From positions 1-60,048 of the forward strand of contig JAJRUS010000139.1 in assembly GCA_024277675.1 (NCBI GenBank): a stretch of DNA of 60,048 bases. Reading direction: 5' to 3'. The notes below the pieces were generated by a model. It saw only the letters and a program-made list of their open reading frames with translations, made no database searches and was not told where the DNA came from. Position numbers and translations under genes: made by a program. The stretch comes from a bacterium (GTDB lineage Bacteria; SZUA-182; SZUA-191; JAJRXT01). Of the stretch, positions 35,117 through 43,613 are shown piece by piece; positions within the stretch are counted from its first letter, which is position 1, and every line of letters begins with the position of its first letter.

Positions 35117-35473
35117 TCATAGCTCAATGCTCACTACCACCGCCAGTGCGCTGGTAATTTTTTGCATCACTGTATTAGAGAGCTTTCCCAATCGCCGTAT
35201 ACATCTTTCTTGCGCTACCGAGCGTACCTGAAAAGCATCTGCGGCTGAGGGTTTGTCCAATCCATTTTTGGTATCAGATTCCAAGCGAACCATCCAGGAG
35301 GCAACAGCATAACGGTCTTTCCATTCGGTAATGGGAACGATTACCTTCAACGGCAAAATACCAATGGCATTATCACTTACTATGATCGCCGGGCGAGTTT
35401 TCTTGATCTCAGCGCCAATCGTTGGAGACAAATTGATGAGCCAGATTTCACCCCTCCGCATGAAAGTCCTCAC
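35117..35473 (-). CDS. MazF/PemK-family toxin (endoribonuclease)
   Basis: A 118-residue PemK/MazF fold. It has RRGEIWLINLSPTIGAEIKKTRPAIIVSDN (read in part), VPITEWKD, and the C-terminal LGKLSNTVMQKITSALAVVV. The family cleaves mRNA. The start may be the fifth codon (MRRGEIW). It overlaps the antitoxin by 26 bases, the usual toxin-antitoxin arrangement. The pair sits inside the fatty-acid operon between etfA and fabD. Confidence 0.82.
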   Translation of the reverse strand: MRTFMRRGEIWLINLSPTIGAEIKKTRPAIIVSDNAIGILPLKVIVPITEWKDRYAVASWMVRLESDTKNGLDKPSAADAFQVRSVAQERCIRRLGKLSNTVMQKITSALAVVVSIEL

Positions 35474-35693
35474 TGTCGAGAGCGGTGAAAGCGGTTAGCT
35501 CACCACCAGCAACGTAATCTGGTAACAGGGCCTTTGCTGCGGCAGCTAGTTGTCGTTTCTTTTCCGTCTGTGTTAGTGGTTGTTTCATCCGTTTAAAGTC
35601 TTCACGAACCAGATGCAACTCAGCTTCAATAATTGCCAGGCGTTCCGTCAGCGTAAGCTTTTTGAATTCCTCCAGCAGCTTTACTTGAGTCAT
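35448..35693 (-). CDS. Putative antitoxin to the MazF-like toxin
   Basis: An 81-residue, largely helical, charged protein (MTQVKLLEEFKKLTLTERLA...REDFKRMKQPLTQTEKK), with a short acidic C-terminus (DSEDFHAEG). It has no strong domain that I can name. Its position, overlapping the start of the MazF-like gene, and its size indicate the cognate antitoxin, with an N-terminal dimer/DNA-binding part and a C-terminal toxin-binding tail. It starts 18 bases after the etfA stop. Confidence 0.65.
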   Translation of the reverse strand: MTQVKLLEEFKKLTLTERLAIIEAELHLVREDFKRMKQPLTQTEKKRQLAAAAKALLPDYVAGGELTAFTALDSEDFHAEG

Positions 35694-35711
35694 ATATACA
35701 TTCTCCTCATC

Positions 35712-36902
35712 TTACCCCAGCACTTCTTTAAAGCGTTGGGTCAAGGCGGGCACTATATCAAATAAATCGCCTACAATACCGTAGGTGGCCACGTTAAATA
35801 TGGGGGCCTCCGGGTCAGTGTTTATGGCCACTATCACATCCGAGGACTGCATACCTGCCAAATGCTGAATAGCGCCGGATATGCCGCAGGCTATATATAG
35901 CTTGGGACATACGGTTTTGCCGGTCTGACCCACCTGATGCGAATACGGAATCCAGCCGGCATCCACTGTGGGGCGGGATGCGCCGACCGCCCCGCCTAAC
36001 ACCTTGGCCAAATCTTCTATCAGCTTGAAATTTTCCGGCTTACCCAGACCGCGGCCACCGGAAACAATAATATCGGCTTCGGTTAAATTAACCGTATCGG
36101 TTATCTCCTCCACCAGCTCAATCAGTCTGGTGCGTAAGGTTAGCTTGCCGGCATCAATTTCTTTGGTGATTATCTTACCCTTACGGCTTTTGTCACAAAC
36201 CGCCTGCTTCATCACCTTATGCCGTACAGTAGCCATCTGCGGCCGGTTATATGGACAAAGTATAGTGGCCATAATGTTGCCGCCAAAGGCCGGTCGGGTT
36301 TGCTCCAGTAACTTGCTTTCGGGGTTTATTTCAAGCTGAGTGCAATCGGCAGTCAGCCCGGTGTGTAACTTAACCGCTACTTTAGGAATAAAAGAGCGGC
36401 CTATGGCCGTAGCCCCGGTAAGCACGATATTGGGCTTATATTCGTTAATTAGCTCGGTTAACACCTGGGCATAGGAGTCATCGTGAAAGTCTTCCAACAC
36501 CGGGTCATCTGCTAAATATACCTCGTCTGCCCCATAATAAATAAGCTGTTGGGCAGCTTCCTGCACGTTATTACCCAGAAGTACCGCCGCCAACGGCTGG
36601 CCCAGTTTATCGGCCAGCTTGCGGCCCTCTCCCAAAAGCTCATAGGCTACACTTGAAACCTGCCCCCTACGCTGTTCGGCGAATATCCACACTCCGCGAT
36701 AGCTACTTAAATCTCCTTTTGCCTCACGCTCATCTATAATCATAATCGCCTCTGTAGCGCATACCTCCACACACGAGCCGCACAGGGTACACTCATCACC
36801 GATAACCGCCACTTCACCCTCGATGGAGATTGCCCCGTAGGGACAGGCCGGTATACATACCTCGCAGGCGATACATTTTTCTGCTAACACCTTAATGCTC
36901 AT
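35712..36902 (-). CDS. etfA: Electron transfer flavoprotein alpha with N-terminal 2x[4Fe-4S] domain
   Basis: A 396-residue EtfA. Residues 9-60 carry two ferredoxin motifs (CIACEVCIPACPYG and CTLCGSCVEVCATEA). An ETF alpha domain follows, and the FAD-binding region is GASRPTVDAGWIPYSHQVGQTG...YIACGISGAIQH with AINTDPEAPIF. It passes electrons between acyl-CoA dehydrogenase and other carriers. The ferredoxin fusion occurs in some anaerobic, possibly electron-bifurcating, ETFs such as CarE. etfB and acd lie directly upstream. Bifurcation is inferred, not shown. Confidence 0.9.
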   Translation of the reverse strand: MSIKVLAEKCIACEVCIPACPYGAISIEGEVAVIGDECTLCGSCVEVCATEAIMIIDEREAKGDLSSYRGVWIFAEQRRGQVSSVAYELLGEGRKLADKLGQPLAAVLLGNNVQEAAQQLIYYGADEVYLADDPVLEDFHDDSYAQVLTELINEYKPNIVLTGATAIGRSFIPKVAVKLHTGLTADCTQLEINPESKLLEQTRPAFGGNIMATILCPYNRPQMATVRHKVMKQAVCDKSRKGKIITKEIDAGKLTLRTRLIELVEEITDTVNLTEADIIVSGGRGLGKPENFKLIEDLAKVLGGAVGASRPTVDAGWIPYSHQVGQTGKTVCPKLYIACGISGAIQHLAGMQSSDVIVAINTDPEAPIFNVATYGIVGDLFDIVPALTQRFKEVLG

Positions 36903-36986
36903 AGTTTTCTTTGCCCTATTCTATTTAATAAATTTTTTGCTGCTTGCTAAAAAATCATTTATTAAGCATTTAAATCTAAAACCATT

Positions 36987-37772
36987 TTACACCACTCGAT
37001 CTTGTTTTAGCTGGGCAACCAGTTTATCCACTATTTCCGGAGTACTGCCGGTAAGCGTCTCTCCACTCCCCCGCGGAGGCGGTGTGAATATTTTAACCAC
37101 CTTGGTGGGTGAGGCCGGCAAACCTACGCTGTCCTCGGTCACTCCCAAATCTTTTAAATTCCAGCTGGTAATTTCAGCTTTTTTGGCGTTCAGCTTACCG
37201 CGTAAAGACGGCAGCCGGGGTTCATTTATTTCCTTGACCACGGTGATAAGCGCCGGCAGTTTGCTCTCAATTACTTCATAACCCTCATCCATCAGCCGTT
37301 CCACCCGCAGCAGGCTGTCATCTATCTCTTCTATTTTCCGGATATAGGCTACAAATGGAATGTCCAGAAATTCGGCTATTCCAGGGCCTACCTGGGCGGT
37401 ATCACCATCTATGGCCTGCTTACCGCACACAATTAGGTCAAAATCGCCGATCTTCTTAATGCCTTGTGCCAGGGTATATGAGGTAGCCCAGGTGTCCGAG
37501 CCGGCGAAGGCTCTGTCAGAGAGCAACACCGCTTCATCAGCCCCCAGGGATATGGCTTCTCTGAGTGCGGTTTCCGCCTGAGGCGGGCCCATGGTCAGCA
37601 CGGTTACCGTACCCCCGCAACGCTCGCGTAGCCTTACTCCCTCTTCTATGGCATAGGCGTCGTAGGGATTGATAATAGATTCCACCCCTTCTCTAACCAG
37701 GGTATTGGTTTCCGGGTTTATCTTTACCTGAGTAGTGGCTGGCACTTGTTTTATACAGACGATTATTTTCAT
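36987..37772 (-). CDS. etfB: Electron transfer flavoprotein beta
   Basis: A 261-residue EtfB: MKIIVCIKQVPATTQVKINP at the start, MGPPQAETALREAISLGADEAVLLSDRAF (read in part), CGKQAIDGDTAQVGPGIAEFL with the nucleotide-binding loop, and LPALITVVKEINEPRLPSLRG. It forms the ETF heterodimer with the following gene. The neighbours are acyl-CoA dehydrogenase and etfA. Whether it binds AMP or a second FAD (bifurcating type) needs a structure-based check. Confidence 0.9.
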   Translation of the reverse strand: MKIIVCIKQVPATTQVKINPETNTLVREGVESIINPYDAYAIEEGVRLRERCGGTVTVLTMGPPQAETALREAISLGADEAVLLSDRAFAGSDTWATSYTLAQGIKKIGDFDLIVCGKQAIDGDTAQVGPGIAEFLDIPFVAYIRKIEEIDDSLLRVERLMDEGYEVIESKLPALITVVKEINEPRLPSLRGKLNAKKAEITSWNLKDLGVTEDSVGLPASPTKVVKIFTPPPRGSGETLTGSTPEIVDKLVAQLKQDRVV

Positions 37773-37953
37773 TTTTGAAATTCCCCAATTTTTTCGTATA
37801 ACAATGTTGCTTCACAAAATGCCTCCCTGCGATATACCAGAAAGTATGCCTCAGTCGCCATTTTGTTTGCGCCCTGTTCTCCGAAATCTGGGAAAATTCC
37901 CACCAAATTATCCAACTTCATGCCCCTTTTTAGAGAAATTATAGCGTTTGTTT

Positions 37954-39108
37954 TTACTTACTGGCGCTTTCTTTTATAAGTTGTAAGGCGATTACGTTGC
38001 GTTGTATCTGATTGGTGCCCTCATAAATCTGGGTAATCTTGGCATCCCGCATCATCTTCTCCACCGGATACTCCCGCATATAGCCGTAGCCTCCCAGAAT
38101 CTGCACCGCATCGGTGGTGACTTTCATACACATATCAGCGGCAAACAGTTTACACATGGCGGAGACCTTGGATACATTCCTGGCGCCGCTATCCACATGT
38201 CTGGCGGTTGCATAAACCAGCGCCCGGGCGGCCTCGATCTGGGTGGCCATATCGGCCAGCATATGCTGGATAGCCTGGAACGAGGAAATGGGTTTGCCGA
38301 ACTGCACCCGCCGGCGGGCATAGCTAAGCGCCTCATCCAACGCACCCTGGGCGATACCCACCGCCTGCGCCCCAATTCCGGGGCGGGTGCAATCCAGCGT
38401 CTTCATGGCTACGATGAACCCCATGCCTTCCCTGGCTAATAAATTTTCTTTGGGCACGCGGCAATTCCTGAAGATAAGTTCAGTGGTGGATGAGCAACGG
38501 ATGCCCATTTTTTTCTCTTTTTTGCCGAAACTAAAACCCTCCCAGCCCTTCTCTACAATAAAAGTGCTGGCACCCCGGCTGCCTTTAACTTTATCAGTCA
38601 TGGCTACTACGGTATAGGTATCAGCTTCTCCGCCGTTAGTAATCCACTGTTTAGTGCCGTTTAGTACATAATGATCCCCATCGGCTACCGCGGTGGTCTG
38701 GATACCGCCGGCATCACTGCCGGCCTCCGATTCGGTCAGCCCAAAGGCGGCCAACTTTTTGCCGCTGGCTATATCAGGCAGGTATTTTTGTTTCTGAGCT
38801 TCATTACCAAACAGCAATATAGGATAAGTCCCCAGGCCGCTCGCCGCATAACACACCGCCACCCCGCCGCAGGCCCGACTGATCTCCTCGGTAGCCAGGC
38901 ATAACTCAAAACAACCGCCGCCCATCCCGCCGTACACTTCAGGAATATATAAGCCGCACATATCAGACTCAGCCAACACCTTCATGATTTCCCAGGGGAA
39001 TTCCTCTTTTTCATCCAGTTCAGCCCGCACCGGCACAATTTTTTCCTGGGCGATCTGACGGGCTAAATCCCTAATCATCTGTTGTTCTTCAGTAAGAAAA
39101 TAATCCAT
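37954..39108 (-). CDS. Acyl-CoA dehydrogenase (short-chain type)
   Basis: A 384-residue flavoprotein of the butyryl-CoA dehydrogenase type. It has GGMGGGCFELCLATEEISRACGG, FGLTESEAGSDAGG, NGTKQWITNGG and the C-terminal catalytic Glu in QIYEGTNQIQRNVIA. It oxidises acyl-CoA or, with a suitable ETF, reduces enoyl-CoA. It lies between fabH and etfB in the same direction, so it is coexpressed with fatty-acid synthesis genes. No fabI or fabK is in the operon, which raises the idea that it supplies enoyl reduction there. Confidence 0.88.
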   Translation of the reverse strand: MDYFLTEEQQMIRDLARQIAQEKIVPVRAELDEKEEFPWEIMKVLAESDMCGLYIPEVYGGMGGGCFELCLATEEISRACGGVAVCYAASGLGTYPILLFGNEAQKQKYLPDIASGKKLAAFGLTESEAGSDAGGIQTTAVADGDHYVLNGTKQWITNGGEADTYTVVAMTDKVKGSRGASTFIVEKGWEGFSFGKKEKKMGIRCSSTTELIFRNCRVPKENLLAREGMGFIVAMKTLDCTRPGIGAQAVGIAQGALDEALSYARRRVQFGKPISSFQAIQHMLADMATQIEAARALVYATARHVDSGARNVSKVSAMCKLFAADMCMKVTTDAVQILGGYGYMREYPVEKMMRDAKITQIYEGTNQIQRNVIALQLIKESASK

Positions 39109-39215
39109 AGTAATTCCTCTTTGTTGAAAACCGCCAACAAAAATTCTGGCAAGCTTTACAAATCATGTTAAGTTTTTAACCTTAATGATTCGGGCGTTAT
39201 TATTAGTAAATAAAC

Positions 39216-40199
39216 CTACCACCTGATCAAAGCCGCCGCCCAGGCCAAACCGCTTCCGAAGGCGGACAACAATACCAGATCTCCCCGTTTTAAGCGGCCA
39301 TTACGGGCAGCCTCATCTAAGGCAATAGGAATAGAAGCAGCTGAGGTGTTGCCATACTTGTGAATAATGGAATATACCTTATCCAGGGGAAGGGATAAGG
39401 CGTTAGCTACGGCCTGGATGATGCGACTATTGGCCTGATGGGGAACAAAAAGAGCTACATCTTCGATAGTGAATCCGTTATCTTTTAAAATGGTTTGGGC
39501 TGATTCGGTTAAGTTACGCACCGCTATTTTAAATATTTCGTTACCCTTCATTTTAATATGATGTAATCCTTCAGTTATTGTTTTATGACTTGCAGGTAAC
39601 CTCGAACCACCGGCCGGCATAACCAGCAAATCGGCAAAAGAGCCGTCGGTATATAATCGGATATCAATAATGCCCCGCCGATTATCATCGCCGGCCTGTA
39701 CCACCGCTGCTCCCGCTCCATCGCCGAATAATACGCAGGTATTGCGGTCACTCCAATCTACTGTTTTGGAAATGGTCTCCGCACCGAGAATCATGATATT
39801 TTTATAGCTACCGGACAACAAAAACTGCTCAGCTACCTTCAGCCCATAGACGAAACCCGAACAAGCGGCATTAAGATCAAAGGCGGCGGCATTCTCAGCC
39901 TCAAGCTGGTGTTGAATCAGGCAGGCCGTGGCTGGAAACACCCGGTCCGGGGTTACGGTGGCTACAATGATCAAATCCAACTCAGCCGCCGTAATCCCGG
40001 CAGCATCCAGCGCAGCCGTAGCTGCCGGTACTGCCAGATCGGAGGTGGCTATATTGTCTTCCGCTAACCGGCGCTCACTAATACCGGTACGGGTTTGAAT
40101 CCATTCGTCCGAAGTATCCACCTTTTTTTCTAAATCGAAGTTGGTGAGCACCCTTTCCGGGAGGTAGGAGCCGGTGCCGATAATTATTGCGCGTGCCAA
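39216..40199 (-). CDS. fabH: Beta-ketoacyl-ACP synthase III
   Basis: A 327-residue FabH. Cys113 lies in NAACSGFVYG, His in FVPHQANSRII and Asn in YGNTSAASIPIAL, the full Cys-His-Asn site. It condenses acetyl-CoA with malonyl-ACP to start fatty-acid synthesis. It follows plsX after 3 bases and precedes acd. The start is at 40199. Confidence 0.94.
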   Translation of the reverse strand: MARAIIIGTGSYLPERVLTNFDLEKKVDTSDEWIQTRTGISERRLAEDNIATSDLAVPAATAALDAAGITAAELDLIIVATVTPDRVFPATACLIQHQLEAENAAAFDLNAACSGFVYGLKVAEQFLLSGSYKNIMILGAETISKTVDWSDRNTCVLFGDGAGAAVVQAGDDNRRGIIDIRLYTDGSFADLLVMPAGGSRLPASHKTITEGLHHIKMKGNEIFKIAVRNLTESAQTILKDNGFTIEDVALFVPHQANSRIIQAVANALSLPLDKVYSIIHKYGNTSAASIPIALDEAARNGRLKRGDLVLLSAFGSGLAWAAALIRW

Positions 40200-40202
40200 A
40201 AC

Positions 40203-41237
40203 TCAGGTTTTCCTTTCACTAATGCTGCTCCACAATTTAGCGGCCTTACTGCGTTGAATAATATTGGCCTCTATATGTTCATTTACGTTATGTTTTACAA
40301 ATTCCGAGGCCACCCGAATAGCATTCTTAATAGCCTTGGCGCGGGATTTACCGTGGCAGATAATACAAACCCCATTCATGCCTAATAACGGTGCACCGCC
40401 ATATTCAGAATAATCGATCCGCTGCCTCAACCCGATCAGTGAGCTTTGCAGCAATCGCCCGCCTATTCTATTTAAAAAGCTTTTTTCCGCTTCCCGCTTA
40501 AAGAGTATGCTAAGCGTATCCGCCAGCGCCTCACTCATCTTGAGCGCCACATTTCCGGCAAAACCGTCACATACAATCACATCCGCATCGCCATTATAAA
40601 TATGCTTACCTTCCACATTGCCAAAAAAATTAAGCGGAATTTCTTTTAGTAGTTCATGTGTCTGCTTGGTAAGCTCATTCCCCTTGCCCGGTTCCTGTCC
40701 AATGTTCAATAAACCGATTTTCGGGTCAGCAATCCCCATTACATCCTGGGCGTACATCTTCCCCATAATGGCAAATTGAAGCAGATGGAAAGGCTTACAA
40801 TCCACATTAGCCCCTACATCCAGAATAAGAGTCAGCCCCTTCATCGAAGGCAGTAGCGCCGCAATTGCCGGGCGTTCAACGCCTTTTAACGAACCAAGCG
40901 TTAACTTGGCGCAAGCCATAGCCGCACCGGTATTACCGGCGCTGATCATGGCCTGAACCTCACCGTTTTTAACCGCTAAGGCAGCTTTAAATAGAGATGA
41001 ATCCCTTTTGCGCCGCAGTACGGTCACAGGGGCCTCATCCATACCGACTACATCGGCGGCGGGAATCACCTGTAGCTTAAGCCCGCTGGTATCATGTTTG
41101 GCCATTTCCTGCCGGACAACCTGTTCGATTCCCACCAGGCAAACTTCCAGATCGTACTCTCTGGCAGCCCAAATAGACCCTTCGACCACTGCTTCCGGGG
41201 CATTATCGCCCCCCATTGCATCAATGGCAATTTTCAT
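40203..41237 (-). CDS. plsX: Phosphate acyltransferase PlsX
   Basis: A 344-residue PlsX, which makes acyl-phosphate from acyl-ACP for phospholipid synthesis. MKIAIDAMGGDNAPEAVVEG, SAGNTGAAMACAKLTLG, and CDGFAGNVALKMSEALAD are diagnostic. It lies between rpmF and fabH, the common bacterial order. No defects were seen. Confidence 0.94.
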   Translation of the reverse strand: MKIAIDAMGGDNAPEAVVEGSIWAAREYDLEVCLVGIEQVVRQEMAKHDTSGLKLQVIPAADVVGMDEAPVTVLRRKRDSSLFKAALAVKNGEVQAMISAGNTGAAMACAKLTLGSLKGVERPAIAALLPSMKGLTLILDVGANVDCKPFHLLQFAIMGKMYAQDVMGIADPKIGLLNIGQEPGKGNELTKQTHELLKEIPLNFFGNVEGKHIYNGDADVIVCDGFAGNVALKMSEALADTLSILFKREAEKSFLNRIGGRLLQSSLIGLRQRIDYSEYGGAPLLGMNGVCIICHGKSRAKAIKNAIRVASEFVKHNVNEHIEANIIQRSKAAKLWSSISERKT

Positions 41238-41240
41238 GAT

Positions 41241-41426
41241 CTATTTTTGCGCTTCAAGTCTAATTATCTCTTGGCCATTATAATAGCCACAATCCATACA
41301 TACCCGATGGGGAAGTTTTACTTCCTGGCACTGGGGGCAGGTGGTATATTGGGTAGCGGTCAATTTTTTGTGAGTGCGGCCCTTATCCCGCTTGGATCTG
41401 GATATTTTTCTCTTCGGTAAAGCCAT
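41241..41426 (-). CDS. rpmF: 50S ribosomal protein L32
   Basis: A 61-residue basic protein: MALPKRKISRSKRDKGRTHKK, then two CxxC pairs (CPQC and CMDC) for zinc. This is the zinc-binding form of L32. It is first in the rpmF-plsX-fabH operon, with a good promoter upstream; the usual yceD (DUF177) gene before rpmF is absent here. Confidence 0.95.
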   Translation of the reverse strand: MALPKRKISRSKRDKGRTHKKLTATQYTTCPQCQEVKLPHRVCMDCGYYNGQEIIRLEAQK

Positions 41427-41496
41427 TTCAAAACTCCCAACTATAGTATAATATAGTGATTTTTCACAAAACAGTCACTTTTTTTGGCAAACAATA

Positions 41497-41525
41497 ATAA
41501 TAATGTCCAGCCTCAACTTTGTCAA
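41497..41525 (-). promoter_or_regulatory. Sigma-70-type promoter of the rpmF-plsX-fab operon
   Basis: On the minus strand: TTGACA (41525-41520), exactly 17 bases, TATTAT (41502-41497), 71 bases before rpmF. Between it and the gene lies a short inverted pair AGTGA/TCACT that might be an operator. The rest of 41427-41694 is AT-rich with nothing else recognised. Confidence 0.6.
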
Positions 41526-41694
41526 GGGAAAATAGGTTTTTAATTAGGTTTTTGCAAATAACCTGAATTAGGTGTAAAACTGCTTGAATATATTGGACTT
41601 AATTTCATTTTGAACATTAATTTCGTAAATTTTCAATAAGAATATTACCGGGAAGCTGATAAACTCGAAGCGCTGAACCAAACACAGATTCGCA

Positions 41695-42411
41695 TCAGAT
41701 AAGATCCGAATTGTTGGGGTTCAGCAACTGCTGTAAGGCCCTGAATGAACATTCACTTAAGTTTATCTCTGAGTATCGCCGGCCGATCCGATCCAGCCGA
41801 TGGGCATCAGAGAAGGTAAAAAAATGAAACGGAGCAGCTTGAGAAAGAACTTTCTGTTGAGAAAGACCTTCCTCTCGGGCGAAATTTTCCTGTAAATAAC
41901 TACTAAAAGAGATGTTTTTCAGTTCAAAAGCATTGATATTGTATTTACTGATAATCTCCGGGAAAAAGGCTTGACGCGGTGGGGTTTTATCCAAATGATC
42001 GCTGATTATCAACCCACCCGCAGCAAGTACTTCAGCAATAATAGTTTCAAGGCCGACCGGAATTCGAAAATGACAGTCCCCCTGATGTCGGCATTCAATC
42101 CCTAAATCGGCTAACAACCTATCCAGTTCGCCCTTAGGTTTATGCTCATCAAATATAGCCAACAGATATACCTCATTCAGCTCTCCCACCCGGGTGGACA
42201 ATTCCACTCCCGGAAGCACCACCAGGCGGGTTTGCCGGGCCGCCAGCCGCAGCTTATCCACATACTCAACCGAGTGATGGTCGGTAACGGCAATCATATC
42301 CAACCCTGATTCCAATGCCCGGCAGACTATTTTCCGGCTTATATTATCCGTTTGTGTCTCAGCAAAGCAGCGGGAAGCCGGGGTATGGATATGAAGGTCC
42401 AGTCGATACAT
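41695..42411 (-). CDS. PHP-domain phosphoesterase
   Basis: About 238 residues, from the ATG at 42411: MYRLDLHIHTPASRC, the first PHP metal motif HxH, then VTDHHSVEYV, LPGVELSTRVG, and a C-terminal FTFSDAHRLDRIG with Asp/His. It is a metal-dependent phosphoesterase of the PHP family, perhaps acting on nucleotides or phosphorylated sugars. An upstream ATG at 42465 would overlap nth by 47 bases and adds no conserved sequence. It lies just after nth on the same strand. Confidence 0.82.
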   Translation of the reverse strand: MYRLDLHIHTPASRCFAETQTDNISRKIVCRALESGLDMIAVTDHHSVEYVDKLRLAARQTRLVVLPGVELSTRVGELNEVYLLAIFDEHKPKGELDRLLADLGIECRHQGDCHFRIPVGLETIIAEVLAAGGLIISDHLDKTPPRQAFFPEIISKYNINAFELKNISFSSYLQENFAREEGLSQQKVLSQAAPFHFFTFSDAHRLDRIGRRYSEINLSECSFRALQQLLNPNNSDLI

Positions 42412-42418
42412 TATATGG

Positions 42419-43054
42419 CTAAACCAAAGAGGCCGGGCATAGGGTATTAATACAGCAATCTTCATGCAGGGGGCGGCGGGCTTTACATACCTTACGCCCG
42501 TGATGAATCAGTAAATGGGAAAAGATAACCCAATCCTGTTTGGGCACTTGTTCCATAAGTTCAAATTCAATTTTAACCGGGTCATTCCGGCTGGTAAGCC
42601 CCAGCCGCTGGGTTAGCCGGCTTACATGGGTATCCACCACCATTGACGGAATACCAAAATATGAACCCAACACCACATTGGCTGTTTTACGGCCCACCCC
42701 TTCCAGTTGCACCAGTTTATCTAAGCTGGCGGGCACCTGCCCCCCATATTTTTCCAGCAGGGATTTGCTACAGTTGATAATGCTTTTAGCCTTATTTTTA
42801 TAAAAACCGGTGGAGCGTATATCCTGTTCCAGTTCCGATTGATCTGCTTTAGCATAATCCATCGCGGCGGGGTATTTTTTAAATAACCGCCCGGTCACTT
42901 GATTTACACGCTCATCGGTACACTGAGCAGAAAGAATAGTAGCCACCAATAATTCAAGCGGATTGCCAAAGCTCAGGGAACATCCGGCATCAGGATACTC
43001 CGTCTTTAATAGCTTAATTATCAGTAACAGCCGTTCCTTAAGTTGTAAGGGCAT
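42419..43054 (-). CDS. nth: Endonuclease III
   Basis: A 211-residue base-excision DNA glycosylase/AP lyase. The HhH motif with catalytic Lys is LEGVGRKTANVVLGS, and the catalytic Asp is in VVDTHVSRL. The C-terminal [4Fe-4S] site normally reads C-x6-C-x2-C-x5-C. Here it is CKARRPLHEDCCINTLC, so the second Cys is His. The protein may still bind the cluster with a His ligand. It removes oxidised pyrimidines from DNA. Confidence 0.9.
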   Translation of the reverse strand: MPLQLKERLLLIIKLLKTEYPDAGCSLSFGNPLELLVATILSAQCTDERVNQVTGRLFKKYPAAMDYAKADQSELEQDIRSTGFYKNKAKSIINCSKSLLEKYGGQVPASLDKLVQLEGVGRKTANVVLGSYFGIPSMVVDTHVSRLTQRLGLTSRNDPVKIEFELMEQVPKQDWVIFSHLLIHHGRKVCKARRPLHEDCCINTLCPASLV

Positions 43055-43060
43055 GCCGGA

Positions 43061-43453
43061 CTAATCGGTTAAACTGATGGTAATTTCAGGAGGATTTTGG
43101 ATGGTATTATGCACCAAACAATGCTCAGCTACCTTGATAATAGCTTGTTGTCTATCTTTAGCCTTGATTTTGGGGAGTTTAATATCTACGGTAATACTGC
43201 CTATGCGGGCCGGATTTGTGGCTTTTTCCCACTCTAAACTCAGCATCATATCACTGGGGTTAATGCCGACATTCTTGCAATAATTTAAGACATATACCCC
43301 CATGCAGGAAGCCAGGGAAGCTACAAAAACCTCCGGTGGGGTCATACCCTTATCGGTGCCTTCCTCTCCCAGCGGCTGATCCACTAAAAGCTGATGTCCC
43401 CGAGTGGTTACCATAAACTTCCTGCCACCCTTAAAAGCAACCTTCATCTCCAT
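43061..43453 (-). CDS. OsmC/Ohr-family protein
   Basis: A 130-residue OsmC-like protein. The two reactive Cys are in SLASCMGVYVLNY and AEHCLVHNTI. The family reduces organic peroxides, using thiols; some members have other roles. It is separated from nth by a few bases and probably belongs to the same transcript. Confidence 0.83.
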   Translation of the reverse strand: MEMKVAFKGGRKFMVTTRGHQLLVDQPLGEEGTDKGMTPPEVFVASLASCMGVYVLNYCKNVGINPSDMMLSLEWEKATNPARIGSITVDIKLPKIKAKDRQQAIIKVAEHCLVHNTIQNPPEITISLTD

Positions 43454-43613
43454 AAAATTAAACCCTTTGTATAAATCATTGAAATTAACGAAAAAATAGA
43501 CTCCACCGGCTTAAGTACAGGCTTAAAAAGTAACATTATCGCCCATAAATTGTCAAGCCCTTTTATCTTCGAAAAATGTTTAGTTTAAACTGACGTAATT
43601 TGCCAGACAAAAA

